DNA of 15,625 nt from an uncultured Sphingomonas sp. (GCA_946886845.1 CAMPJH010000019.1:1-15625), one strand, 5' to 3'. Positions 1 through 7,317 are shown, counted from the first letter of the stretch. Program-made: numbers and translations. The notes: generated by a model from the sequence alone, not told the origin.

Positions 1-249
1 GTTCGAGAAGATGCCGTCACCGATCCGCTTGACGGTCACCATCCAGTCGTTCTCGTCCGGCGCGGTGCACAGCGAATAGTTGCGCCGCACCTCCGCACCG
101 TCGATGTCGGCCTTCAAAGTTAGATGCTGCCCAGCCTTGAACAGGAAGACGTCGCGCAACTCGGGTGGAATTTCGAAACGGATGGAAAAGGCCTCCGGCG
201 TTTCGGAGACGATTTCCGCCACGCGCAGCGGATGGAAGTGGGCGCTCAT
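1..249 (-). CDS. paaE: Phenylacetyl-CoA epoxidase reductase subunit PaaE (N-terminal part, cut by window edge)
   Basis: This is the N-terminal 83 residues of a ferredoxin-NADP reductase-type flavoprotein; the rest lies beyond base 1. In the family, PaaE passes electrons from NADPH through FAD and a C-terminal 2Fe-2S centre to the PaaA diiron site. Visible here are the opening beta-barrel of the FAD domain and the FAD-binding motif RRNYSLC at about residues 58-64, preceded by the usual F-K-A-G-Q-H turn. The NADPH and iron-sulfur domains cannot be seen. The ATG shares one base with the paaC stop (TAATG), so it is the last visible gene of the paaABC(E) operon. In many bacteria paaD sits between paaC and paaE; here it does not. 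The identity rests on the N-terminal domain plus the operon context. Confidence 0.88.
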   Translation of the reverse strand, partial: MSAHFHPLRVAEIVSETPEAFSIRFEIPPELRDVFLFKAGQHLTLKADIDGAEVRRNYSLCTAPDENDWMVTVKRIGDGIFSN

Positions 250-1079
250 TACCAGGTCGCGTCGGGGTAGGTGCGCGGCAGGAACTGCATGACCGCGAGG
301 ATGTGGCCGAGATGCTCGCTGTGATGGCCGCGCCGGCCGCCGAGGATCGGCCGCTGGTCGGCCGGGGGCTCCAGCTTCGCCTCCGACAGGACGTTGGCAA
401 GCGCCGACCGATATTCGGCTTCGAACTGCCGCGGGTCAGCTGCGATCCCGCGGGCGATCAGGGCCTCCAGGGCTTCATCGACTTCGAACAATTCGGGGAT
501 GAAGCGCCAGCACCAGTCGAGGCCGCCGGCCATCCGCCGGGCGCTCTCTTCGGTGCCGTCGCCGAGGCGGATCGTCCATTCGGACGCCAGCTCGCGATGA
601 TAAGCGACTTCCTTGACCGCCTTGGCGGCGAATTCGGCGAGGAACCGGTCGGACGAGCCGGCCAGCCGCTGGAACAGCATATGCTGCCAGGTCGAGAATA
701 GCAGCTGGCGGGCGATCGTCCGGGCAAAATCGCCGTTCGGCTGCTCGACCAGCAGGCAGTTGCGGAAATCGAGAACGTCGCGGTGAAAGGCGAGCCGGTC
801 GCCATCCCTGCCCTCGGCTTCGCAGGCTCCCGCTTCGTTCAGCAGGAAAGTCGCCTGGCCGATCAGGTCGAGCGCGAGGTTGGCGAGGCTGAGGTCGACC
901 TCGAGCGCCGGCGCGTGGCCGCACCATTCGGACAATCGCTGGCCGAGGATCAGCGAATCGTCGCCGAGCCGAAGCAGGTAATCGAAACGTGCGGGGTCCG
1001 GCTCGCCCGCCGCCGGCGCGTCGAAAGCGCCAGCCCCGGTCGCATCGTCCGGCACGTCGATCGGCGGCAGCGACGCCAT
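249..1079 (-). CDS. paaC: Phenylacetyl-CoA epoxidase structural subunit PaaC
   Basis: A 276-residue protein of the ferritin-like PaaA/PaaC family. PaaC is the non-catalytic partner of PaaA in the multicomponent monooxygenase that epoxidises the ring of phenylacetyl-CoA in the cytoplasm. The core begins near residue 31 (FDYLLRLGDDSLILGQRLSEW) and ends with the family-like stretch HSEHLGHILAVMQ close to the C-terminus. The central helix FSTWQHMLFQRLAGS and the segment KEVAYHRELASEW are also typical. The first 30 residues are a Pro/Ala/Asp-rich extension that looks disordered; E. coli PaaC is nearer 250 residues. The start is supported by a TGATG overlap with the paaB stop, so translational coupling is likely. 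The stop overlaps the paaE start by one base. Confidence 0.93.
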   Translation of the reverse strand: MASLPPIDVPDDATGAGAFDAPAAGEPDPARFDYLLRLGDDSLILGQRLSEWCGHAPALEVDLSLANLALDLIGQATFLLNEAGACEAEGRDGDRLAFHRDVLDFRNCLLVEQPNGDFARTIARQLLFSTWQHMLFQRLAGSSDRFLAEFAAKAVKEVAYHRELASEWTIRLGDGTEESARRMAGGLDWCWRFIPELFEVDEALEALIARGIAADPRQFEAEYRSALANVLSEAKLEPPADQRPILGGRRGHHSEHLGHILAVMQFLPRTYPDATW

Positions 1080-1363
1080 CAGATGTGCTTCACCTCGTCG
1101 GGGATGTCGTAGAACGTCGGGTGCCGGTAGATCTTGTCGGCCGCCGGCTCGAACAGCTCTCCGGCCTGGTCAGGGTCGGATGCGATGATGTCCCTGGACG
1201 GCACCACCCACAGGCTCACCCCTTCCATCCGCCGCGTGTAGGTGTCGCGCGCGTGGGCAAGCGCGAGCTGCGGGTCAGGAGCATGAACGCTCCCAACGTG
1301 GCGATGCGACAGGCCACCCTTGGAACGGACGAAGACTTCCCAGAGCGGCCAGTCACCGCTCAC
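1079..1363 (-). CDS. paaB: Phenylacetyl-CoA epoxidase subunit PaaB
   Basis: A 94-residue protein matching the small PaaB subunit, which bridges PaaAC heterodimers in the epoxidase complex. Typical features are the opening [21 protein letters not shown] (residues 5-25), the A-x-D-x-x-x-A-L-x-x-A-R-D-x-Y-T-R-R segment, and the later [11 protein letters not shown]. The length is normal for the family. Its ATG overlaps the end of paaA by four bases (ATGA) and its TGA overlaps the paaC ATG, so paaA, paaB and paaC form one tightly coupled transcription unit. No catalytic residues are expected in this subunit. Confidence 0.95.
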   Translation of the reverse strand: MSGDWPLWEVFVRSKGGLSHRHVGSVHAPDPQLALAHARDTYTRRMEGVSLWVVPSRDIIASDPDQAGELFEPAADKIYRHPTFYDIPDEVKHI

Positions 1364-2340
1364 GCCGCCTTCCTCGCCTGGCGCTTGCCTTCATGAGCGT
1401 CGGCCGCTTCGCGCACCCAGGCGCCGTCGACCCAGGCATTGCGGCGCGCTTCCATTCGTTCCCTGGCGACCGGGCCCTCGCCCTTGACCACTGCGTAGAA
1501 CTCGTCCCAGTCGACCTCGCCGAAGTCATAGCCGCCCTTCTTCTCGTTCCACTTGAGGGAGGGGTCGGGAACGGTGAGGCCGAGGAAGTCCGCCTGGGGA
1601 ACGGTGATGTCGACGAACTTCTGGCGGAGCTCGTCATTGGTCTCGCGCTTAATCTTCCAGCGCATCGACTGGGCGGTGTTCGGGGAGTTCTCGTCGGGCG
1701 GACCGAACATCATCAGCGACGGCCACCACCAGCGGTTGAGCGCGTCCTGCGCCTGGCGGCGCTGCTCCGGCGTCCCGCGGGCCATGGCGATCATGATCTC
1801 GAAGCCCTGCCGCTGGTGGAAGCTCTCTTCCTTGCAGACCCGCACCATTGCCCGCGCATAGGGACCGTAGCTGGTGCGCTGCAGCGGCACCTGGTTCATG
1901 ATTGCCGCTCCGTCGACCAGCCAGCCGATCGCGCCGATGTCGGCCCAGGTCAGGGTCGGATAGTTGAAGATCGTGCTGTACTTCGCCTTCCCCGAAAGCA
2001 GCGCCTCGGTCATTTCGTCGCGGCTGGTCCCGAGCGTCTCGGCGGCGCAATAGAGGTAAAGGCCGTGCCCCGCCTCGTCCTGCACCTTGGCGAGCAGAAT
2101 CGCCTTGCGGCGAAGCGACGGCGCCCGGGTGATCCAATTCCCTTCGGGAAGCATGCCGACGATCTCTGAGTGCGCGTGCTGGCTGATTTGCCGGGTCAGC
2201 GTCCGCCGATAGGCCTCGGGCATCCAGTCCTTCGGCTCGATGAACTCGTCGGCGGCGACCCGCGCCTCGAACGCCTCGAGCAGCTCGGGGTCCTCGAGGT
2301 TCTCGATCTTCGCACTCTTCTGCAGCTCGGTCGTGTACAT
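1360..2340 (-). CDS. paaA: Phenylacetyl-CoA epoxidase catalytic subunit PaaA
   Basis: A 326-residue ferritin-fold diiron oxygenase subunit. It catalyses the O2-dependent conversion of phenylacetyl-CoA to the ring-1,2-epoxide, with electrons from PaaE. Visible diiron-type motifs are DEAGH at residues 88-92 and EESFH at 171-175, with an upstream acidic residue in [13 protein letters not shown] (E59). The tract [16 protein letters not shown] (202-217) is highly typical of PaaA. The reading frame stays open upstream, but the ATG at 2340 is the proper start: it gives the family N-terminus (MYTTELQ...), and a GAGAGG stretch lies about 14 bases before it. It is the first gene of the operon and diverges from the HdeD-like gene across a 122-base gap. 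Confidence 0.96.
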   Translation of the reverse strand: MYTTELQKSAKIENLEDPELLEAFEARVAADEFIEPKDWMPEAYRRTLTRQISQHAHSEIVGMLPEGNWITRAPSLRRKAILLAKVQDEAGHGLYLYCAAETLGTSRDEMTEALLSGKAKYSTIFNYPTLTWADIGAIGWLVDGAAIMNQVPLQRTSYGPYARAMVRVCKEESFHQRQGFEIMIAMARGTPEQRRQAQDALNRWWWPSLMMFGPPDENSPNTAQSMRWKIKRETNDELRQKFVDITVPQADFLGLTVPDPSLKWNEKKGGYDFGEVDWDEFYAVVKGEGPVARERMEARRNAWVDGAWVREAADAHEGKRQARKAA

Positions 2341-2374
2341 GCTTGCAGATGTAGCCTCTCGCCCGCCGCGGTTC

Positions 2375-2402
2375 AAATAACCTGCTGTCGCCGAAACCCA
2401 AA
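2375..2402 (-). promoter_or_regulatory. Candidate promoter for paaABCE
   Basis: On the minus strand, TTTGGG (2402-2397) and TTATTT (2380-2375) are separated by 16 bases and lie about 35 bases upstream of the paaA start. Both hexamers are weak matches to sigma70, so this is tentative. The -10 region lies inside a small inverted repeat, GGTT-N5-AACC (2370-2382), which could be an operator. It is the most AT-rich spot in the divergent gap. Confidence 0.3.
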
Positions 2403-2462
2403 TCGCTGTAGGGAGGTTACGACGGCGGGGGGCCGTAGCGTTCTGCCAAACAGGAGGAACCG

Positions 2463-3059
2463 ATGGCGACCGATGCTGCCGAAACGACGACTTCCCGGGC
2501 CACAATCCCCGCCCGCAACTGGAAATGGTTGATGCTGCGAGGCGTGCTCGCGCTGATCCTCGGCGTGTGCGCCGTGATTTTCCCATTGAGCGCGCTGTTC
2601 GCATTCACTCTCGTGTTCGCGGCTTATGCGTTCGTTGACGGGATTGCCTCGCTGATGAGCGGATACCGCGGAGCGCGCGCCGGCGAGCGCTGGGGGGCTC
2701 TTGTCTTCCGCGGAGTGACCGGGATCCTCGTCGGGATTTTATTCGTGCTGATGCCGATGATCGCGACGGTCACCTATGCATATCTCAGCATCGCGCTCCT
2801 CGCGGCGTGGTCCATTATCGCCGGCGCCCTCGAGATCTCGGCGGCGATACGCCTGCGCAAGGAAATCGAGGGGGAGTGGTTGCTGGGCCTTTCCGGAGTC
2901 ATCTCGCTGCTGCTCGGGATCGGGATTATTGCGCTGGTTATGCCCATCCCGGCCGCGACCATGCTGACGGCATCATGGCTCATCGCCATCTACGCTTTTG
3001 CAGCCGGCATCGTGCTCGTCGTCCAGGCATTTCGGCTAAAAAGGCAAAGCGCCGGCTAG
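2463..3059 (+). CDS. HdeD-family (DUF308) membrane protein
   Basis: A 198-residue polytopic inner-membrane protein of the HdeD/DUF308 family. About six hydrophobic segments are visible, near residues 23-42, 45-67, 80-98, 104-128, 139-160 and 165-190, arranged as internally similar pairs. Family features include the start of the first helix after a basic NWKWLMLRG and the repeated L-x-L-G-x-x-x-x patterns. E. coli HdeD is linked to acid resistance, but most relatives have no proven role, so no specific function is claimed. The start has a strong ribosome binding site (AGGAGG, 2452-2457, five bases before the ATG). It diverges from paaA and converges with paaI, with both stops in a shared CTAG. 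No link to phenylacetate breakdown is known. Confidence 0.85.
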   Translation: MATDAAETTTSRATIPARNWKWLMLRGVLALILGVCAVIFPLSALFAFTLVFAAYAFVDGIASLMSGYRGARAGERWGALVFRGVTGILVGILFVLMPMIATVTYAYLSIALLAAWSIIAGALEISAAIRLRKEIEGEWLLGLSGVISLLLGIGIIALVMPIPAATMLTASWLIAIYAFAAGIVLVVQAFRLKRQSAG

Positions 3060-3478
3060 TCGACGACCCGTCCGCCGATCGTCCGCGAATAGCCGGTGAA
3101 CTCGGCGACGGCGCGGCCGTCGGCGGTTTTCACCGACACGTGCGTGACTCCGCTTCGGCCGGAGGTTGCCAACTCCTCGCCTTCCGCGACCAGCACTTCT
3201 CCAGCCTCGGCGCTGCCGAGGAACACGATCGATGCCTGGGCGGCGACCGCCCGCTCGTTGCGGCCGTTGCAGACGTAGGCGAATGCCGTGTCGGCGAGTG
3301 CAAACACGATTCCCCCATGGGCGATGCGATGGCCGTTGAGCATGTCGTCGCGAAGCTCCATCGACAATCGGCAATAGCCGGCGCGCACTTCTTCGATCCG
3401 AATGCCCCACGCGGGCCCCGTTCCCTCATCGGACAGCATCTGTTGCGCGACGCGGCTGGCGAGTTCGTTTGCGTCCAC
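3056..3478 (-). CDS. paaI: Hotdog-fold acyl-CoA thioesterase PaaI
   Basis: A 140-residue hotdog thioesterase, the same size as E. coli PaaI. The family hydrolyses ring-hydroxylated phenylacetyl-CoA esters and is thought to release CoA trapped in dead-end intermediates of the pathway. The signature N-G-H-x-x-x-HGG-x-x-F-x-L-A-D-T-A-F-A-Y-x-C-N is clear, with N48, H54-G55-G56 and the catalytic-type D63. The start chosen is GTG at 3478: GAAGGAGG (3490-3483) sits just ahead of it, whereas the in-frame ATG at 3505 would place that ribosome binding site inside the gene. The gene stands alone on the minus strand, 25 bases from the divergent paaG start. Its TAG stop shares a CTAG palindrome with the stop of the HdeD-like gene. 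Confidence 0.9.
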   Translation of the reverse strand: MDANELASRVAQQMLSDEGTGPAWGIRIEEVRAGYCRLSMELRDDMLNGHRIAHGGIVFALADTAFAYVCNGRNERAVAAQASIVFLGSAEAGEVLVAEGEELATSGRSGVTHVSVKTADGRAVAEFTGYSRTIGGRVVD

Positions 3479-3482
3479 GGCC

Positions 3483-3490
3483 CCTCCTTC
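3483..3490 (-). promoter_or_regulatory. Ribosome binding site that sets the paaI start
   Basis: GAAGGAGG on the minus strand, four bases before the GTG at 3478. It decides between that GTG and the in-frame ATG at 3505, which has no comparable site. It lies in the 25-base gap between the paaI and paaG starts. Confidence 0.75.
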
Positions 3491-3503
3491 GCTACTTCGG
3501 GGC

Positions 3504-4286
3504 ATGGATTACGACACGATCGACTTCAAGCTCGAGGGCGGCGTCGCGCGGATCACGCTCAACCGTCCCGACCGGCTCAACAGCTTCACCGCTCACATGC
3601 ACGAGGAGCTTCGGGGGGCGCTCGATCAGGCCGAGGTCGCGCGGGTGGTGATCCTCACCGGCGCCGGTCGGGCGTTCTGCGCCGGCCAGGACCTCAATGA
3701 CCGCGCCGTGGCGGCCGACGGGCATCCGGTCGACCTCGGAGTGACCGTCGAAACCGGCTGGAACCCGCTGATCAAGCGGCTGGCGGCCATGCCGCAGCCG
3801 GTCATCGCCCGGGTCAACGGAGTCGCCGCCGGCGCCGGTGCCAATATTGCACTCGCCTGCGACATAGTCGTCGCGGCGCGCTCGGCGAAATTCATCCAGA
3901 GCTTCTCGGCGATCGGCCTGATCCCCGACAGCGGCGGAAGCTGGATCCTGCCGCGGCTGGTCGGCCACGCCCGAGCCATGGGCCTGGCCCTCACCGGCGA
4001 GCCGCTGCCAGCCGAAAAAGCGGAAGAATGGGGACTGATCTGGAAATGCGTCGACGACGATGCGCTCGACTCGGAAGTCGATGCGCTCGCCGCCAAGCTC
4101 GCCGCTTTGCCCCCGCTCGGACTTTCCGCGATCAAGTCGATTATCCGCTCCACCTGGGACCGCACGCTCGACCAGGAGCTGCAGATGCAGCGCAACGAGA
4201 TGCGCCGGCTCGGCTTCACCGAGGACTATCGCGAGGGTGTGGCGGCCTTCCTCGAAAAGCGCCCGCCCAAGTTCATCGGGCGCTGA
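3504..4286 (+). CDS. paaG: Epoxyphenylacetyl-CoA isomerase PaaG (enoyl-CoA hydratase family)
   Basis: A 260-residue crotonase-fold enzyme, close to the length of E. coli PaaG. PaaG converts 2-(1,2-epoxy-1,2-dihydrophenyl)acetyl-CoA to the seven-membered oxepin-CoA and also shifts double bonds later in the pathway. Seen in the sequence: N-terminal ITLNRPDRLNSF (17-28), the oxyanion-hole segments AFCAGQDL (57-64) and NGVAAGAGANIALACD (105-120), and GLIPDSGGSW (138-147), which carries the single catalytic-type Asp (D142) characteristic of PaaG rather than of the two-Glu hydratases. The ATG at 3504 matches the family N-terminus, though the Shine-Dalgarno sequence before it is poor. It diverges from paaI and converges with the PLP enzyme, the two TGA stops abutting. 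Confidence 0.9.
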   Translation: MDYDTIDFKLEGGVARITLNRPDRLNSFTAHMHEELRGALDQAEVARVVILTGAGRAFCAGQDLNDRAVAADGHPVDLGVTVETGWNPLIKRLAAMPQPVIARVNGVAAGAGANIALACDIVVAARSAKFIQSFSAIGLIPDSGGSWILPRLVGHARAMGLALTGEPLPAEKAEEWGLIWKCVDDDALDSEVDALAAKLAALPPLGLSAIKSIIRSTWDRTLDQELQMQRNEMRRLGFTEDYREGVAAFLEKRPPKFIGR

Positions 4287-5246
4287 TCAATCGGCGACAA
4301 GGCTGGCGAATTTGGCGAGATCGATGTTGCCGCCTGAGACGATGCAGACGATCGGCCCCTCGCCCGCCTCGCCGGTGAGGGCCGCGGCCAAAGCGAGCGC
4401 GCCGGCGCCTTCCGAAATCACCCGCGCCTTCTCGGCGGTCAGGCGCATGGCGTCGCGGACCTGATCGAGCGAAACGGTGATTGTACCATCGACGACCGCC
4501 TGCATCCGCTCCCACATCCGCGCGGTGACGCTCTGGCCGCCGGCGCCGTCGACGAACGACGCCTGCCAGCCGGGGAATTTGCTCGGGGCGCCGGCTTCCA
4601 GCGAATAAGCGTAAGGCGAAGCGGTCTCCGGCTCGGCACAGACGATCCGGACATTCGGGCGAAGCGCCTTAATCGCGCTGCCGACTCCGGTGATTAGCCC
4701 GCCGCCGCCGATCGCGGCGATGACGGTGCGGACATCCGGAGCATCTTCGAGGATTTCCAGCCCCATGGTGCCGTGACCGGCGATGAAATCGTGATTGTCG
4801 AACGGGTGGATGAAGGTCGCCTCCAGCCCTTCGAATTCGTGCGCCTCGGCTGCCTTCCAGGCGCGCTCATAGGGTACCGGGATGATCGTCGCGCCGAGCG
4901 CCCGCATCCGGTCGAGCTTGGTCTGCGGCGCGGTTTCGATCGTCACCACCGAGCAGGGGATTCCCGCCGCCCGCGCCGCATAGGCGACGCCCTGCCCGGC
5001 ATTGCCGGCGCTGATCGTCCAGACACCGCGGGCGCGTTCTTCCGGCGAAAGATTCGCGACCGCGTTCGCCGCGCCGCGGATCTTGTAGGCATTGGTCGGC
5101 TGCAAATTCTCGAGCTTGAGTCGGATGTCCGGGCCGTCCGGGCCGAGGTCGAGCTTCACTAGCGGCGTGCGCAGCACGGTACCGGCGATCCGCTCCCGCG
5201 CCGCCTCGACATCCTCGATCGCGATCGGACGTACGGCTTCGACCAT
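4287..5246 (-). CDS. Threonine/serine dehydratase-like PLP enzyme (fold type II)
   Basis: A 319-residue PLP-dependent enzyme of the threonine ammonia-lyase/serine racemase group. The likely Schiff-base lysine is K55 in PTNAYKIRGA (50-59). The phosphate-binding glycine loop is GGGGL (180-184), the ring-contact region is SAGNAGQG (79-86), and the C-terminal SGGNID (304-309) fits the family. The ring-contact loop differs from the usual S-x-GNHxQG: the conserved His is Ala here. The substrate may therefore not be plain threonine or serine; candidates within the fold are a hydroxy-amino-acid dehydratase (including phenylserine-type) or a racemase. The middle segment FIHPFDNHDFIAGHGTMGLE is typical of serine/threonine dehydratases. 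There is no C-terminal ACT regulatory domain, so it is catabolic-type in size. A good AGGAAGGGAG site precedes the ATG. It lies between paaG and paaZ on the opposite strand. Confidence 0.8.
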   Translation of the reverse strand: MVEAVRPIAIEDVEAARERIAGTVLRTPLVKLDLGPDGPDIRLKLENLQPTNAYKIRGAANAVANLSPEERARGVWTISAGNAGQGVAYAARAAGIPCSVVTIETAPQTKLDRMRALGATIIPVPYERAWKAAEAHEFEGLEATFIHPFDNHDFIAGHGTMGLEILEDAPDVRTVIAAIGGGGLITGVGSAIKALRPNVRIVCAEPETASPYAYSLEAGAPSKFPGWQASFVDGAGGQSVTARMWERMQAVVDGTITVSLDQVRDAMRLTAEKARVISEGAGALALAAALTGEAGEGPIVCIVSGGNIDLAKFASLVAD

Positions 5247-5274
5247 CGTCTCCCTTCCTGCTCCGTGCCAACTT

Positions 5275-5302
5275 CTTCTAAGGAGGCGCGATGAAGACTC
5301 AA
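5275..5302 (-). promoter_or_regulatory. Candidate promoter for the PLP enzyme, overlapping the paaZ start
   Basis: On the minus strand, TTGAGT (5302-5297) and TAGAAG (5280-5275) are spaced by 16 bases, with the presumed transcript start about 22 bases before the ATG at 5246. The -35 box lies in paaZ codons 3-4, and the spacer covers the paaZ start codon and ribosome binding site. Each hexamer is a moderate match, so this is tentative. Confidence 0.35.
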
Positions 5303-7312
5303 CAATTGCTCAATTACGAGCGCGACCGGTGGATCGCCGGCGACAGCGGCCTGTCCGAGCTGCCGAGCGCGATCGACGGCTCGCCGGTGGCGATCGCCGG
5401 CTCCGGCGGTCTCGATTTCGGCGCCATGCTGCGCCACGCCCGCGAGGTCGGCGGGCCGGCGCTGCGCAAGATGACCTTTCACGACCGCGCGCGGATCCTC
5501 AAGGGCCTGGCGCTGGCGATCATGGACAAGAAGGAAACGCTCTACGAGCTGAGCTTTCAGACTGGCGCCACCCGCAAGGACGGCTGGATCGACATCGAGG
5601 GCGGCGCCGGCACCCTCTTTTCCTTCTCGTCGAAGGGGCGCCGCGAGCTTCCCGACGCCCATGTCCTGCTCGACGGTGCGCTCGAGCCATTGTCGAAGGG
5701 CGGGACGTTCGTCGGCCAACACATCTATACGCCGATGCAGGGCGCGGCGGTGCATATCAACGCCTTCAATTTCCCGGTTTGGGGAATGTTAGAGAAGCTC
5801 GGCCCGACCCTGCTCGCCGGGGTTCCGGCAATCGTCAAGCCGGCGTCGTCGACCTCCTATCTGACCGAAGCGGCGTTCCGGGTGATGATCGACAGCGGCC
5901 TCTTGCCCGACGGCGCGCTGCAGCTGATCGTCGGCGGGGTCGGTGACCTGTTCGATCATCTCACCGGCCAGGACGTGGTCAGCTTCACCGGCTCGGCCTC
6001 GACCGCCTTGAAGCTGCGCACCCATCCGACAGTGATACGCGAATCGGTGCGATTCGTCGCCGAGCAGGACAGCCTCAACGCCTCGATCCTCGGTCCCGAT
6101 GCCGGCCCCGGAACGCCGGAGTTCGACCTGTTCGTTCGCGAAGTCGCAACCGAGATGACGGTCAAGGCGGGCCAGAAATGCACCGCCATCCGCCGGGCGA
6201 TGGCGCCGACCGAACATCTCGACGCGCTCGAAGAGGCGCTACGTGAGAGGCTTGCCAAGACCAAAGTCGGCGACCCGCGCGCCGAGGACACGCGCATGGG
6301 CGCGCTGGTCAGCAACAGCCAGCGCGACGACGTCCGCGCCAGGATCGCCGAGCTCGAGGCCGCCGGCGCCCGGATCGTCGCCGGCGATCCTTCCGCCGAG
6401 TCCCCGGTGAAGGGCGGCGCCTTCCTGCCACCGATCCTGCTCCGAAGCGACGACCCGTGGGGCACCGATGCGGTGCACGACGTCGAGGCGTTCGGGCCGG
6501 TGTCGACGATCATGCCGTACCGGGACCTGGACGACGCGATCGCGCTCGCCAACCGCGGCAAGGGCAGCCTCGCTTTGTCGCTCTTCACCCACTCGCCGGA
6601 CGTGGCCCGCGACTTCGTCAGAGGTGCCGCCTCGTTCCACGGCCGGATGCTGGTGATCGACCGCGACAATGCCAGCGAATCGACCGGTCATGGCTCGCCG
6701 CTGCCGGTGCTGGTCCATGGCGGCCCCGGCCGCGCCGGGGGCAGCGAGGAGATGGGCGGGGTGCGCGGCGTCAAGCATTACATGCAGCGCACCGCGCTCC
6801 AGTCGTCGCCGGCGATGATCGCCGCGATCACCAGGCAATATGTCGCCGGAGGGCCCAAGCACGTCATCGACACCCACCCGTTCCGCCTCAAGATGAGCGA
6901 GCTCAAGATCGGCGACACCTGGGTGACCGACAGCCGGACGGTGACGATCGAGGACATCGAGCATTTCGCGGGATTCACTGGCGACAAATTCTATGCGCAC
7001 ATGGACGAGGAGGCGGCCAAGGCGTCGCCGATCTTCGAGGGCCGGGTCGCCCACGGCTATCTGATCCTGAGCTTCGCTGCCGGCCTGTTCGTCGATCCCG
7101 ATCCCGGCCCGGTGCTGGCCAACACCGGCCTTGAAAATCTGCGCTTCCTGACCCCGCTTTACCCCGGCGATTCGATGCGCGTGGAGCTGTCGGTCAAGGC
7201 CAAGTCGATAAAGTCCGAGGACACCGGCCAGGTCCGCTGGGCGGTCGAGATCTTCAACCAGGCGGACGAGCTGGTCGCCACCTACGACCTACTGACCGAG
7301 AACGTCCCTTAG
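5291..7312 (+). CDS. paaZ: Bifunctional oxepin-CoA hydrolase / 3-oxo-5,6-dehydrosuberyl-CoA semialdehyde dehydrogenase PaaZ
   Basis: A 673-residue two-domain enzyme, near the 681 residues of E. coli PaaZ. The C-terminal MaoC-like hydratase opens oxepin-CoA to an aldehyde, and the N-terminal aldehyde dehydrogenase domain oxidises it to 3-oxo-5,6-dehydrosuberyl-CoA. In the dehydrogenase part (about 1-520) the oxyanion Asn is in INAFNFPVW (N160), the NADP fold has SFTGSAST (231-238), the general base is E258 in RFVAEQDSLN, and the nucleophile is C297 in GQKCTAIRR. In the hydratase part (about 530-673), GDKFYAHMD (564-572) supplies D565 and H570, followed by FEGRVAHGYL. Both sites look intact, so this is the full fusion. 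An AGGAGG site (5281-5286) sits four bases before the ATG. It is divergent from the PLP gene and 62 bases ahead of the CBS gene. Confidence 0.95.
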   Translation: MKTQQLLNYERDRWIAGDSGLSELPSAIDGSPVAIAGSGGLDFGAMLRHAREVGGPALRKMTFHDRARILKGLALAIMDKKETLYELSFQTGATRKDGWIDIEGGAGTLFSFSSKGRRELPDAHVLLDGALEPLSKGGTFVGQHIYTPMQGAAVHINAFNFPVWGMLEKLGPTLLAGVPAIVKPASSTSYLTEAAFRVMIDSGLLPDGALQLIVGGVGDLFDHLTGQDVVSFTGSASTALKLRTHPTVIRESVRFVAEQDSLNASILGPDAGPGTPEFDLFVREVATEMTVKAGQKCTAIRRAMAPTEHLDALEEALRERLAKTKVGDPRAEDTRMGALVSNSQRDDVRARIAELEAAGARIVAGDPSAESPVKGGAFLPPILLRSDDPWGTDAVHDVEAFGPVSTIMPYRDLDDAIALANRGKGSLALSLFTHSPDVARDFVRGAASFHGRMLVIDRDNASESTGHGSPLPVLVHGGPGRAGGSEEMGGVRGVKHYMQRTALQSSPAMIAAITRQYVAGGPKHVIDTHPFRLKMSELKIGDTWVTDSRTVTIEDIEHFAGFTGDKFYAHMDEEAAKASPIFEGRVAHGYLILSFAAGLFVDPDPGPVLANTGLENLRFLTPLYPGDSMRVELSVKAKSIKSEDTGQVRWAVEIFNQADELVATYDLLTENVP

Positions 7313-7317
7313 GCACC

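Noticed and set aside
2341..2604. Upstream extension of the paaA reading frame to 414 residues
   Set aside because: The extra residues are Arg-rich and unlike the family, while the ATG at 2340 gives the standard PaaA N-terminus; the extension would also overlap the HdeD-like gene.
5092..5946. 284-residue open frame on the plus strand across the PLP and paaZ genes
   Set aside because: It overlaps two well-supported genes, has Arg-rich shadow composition and no ribosome binding site.
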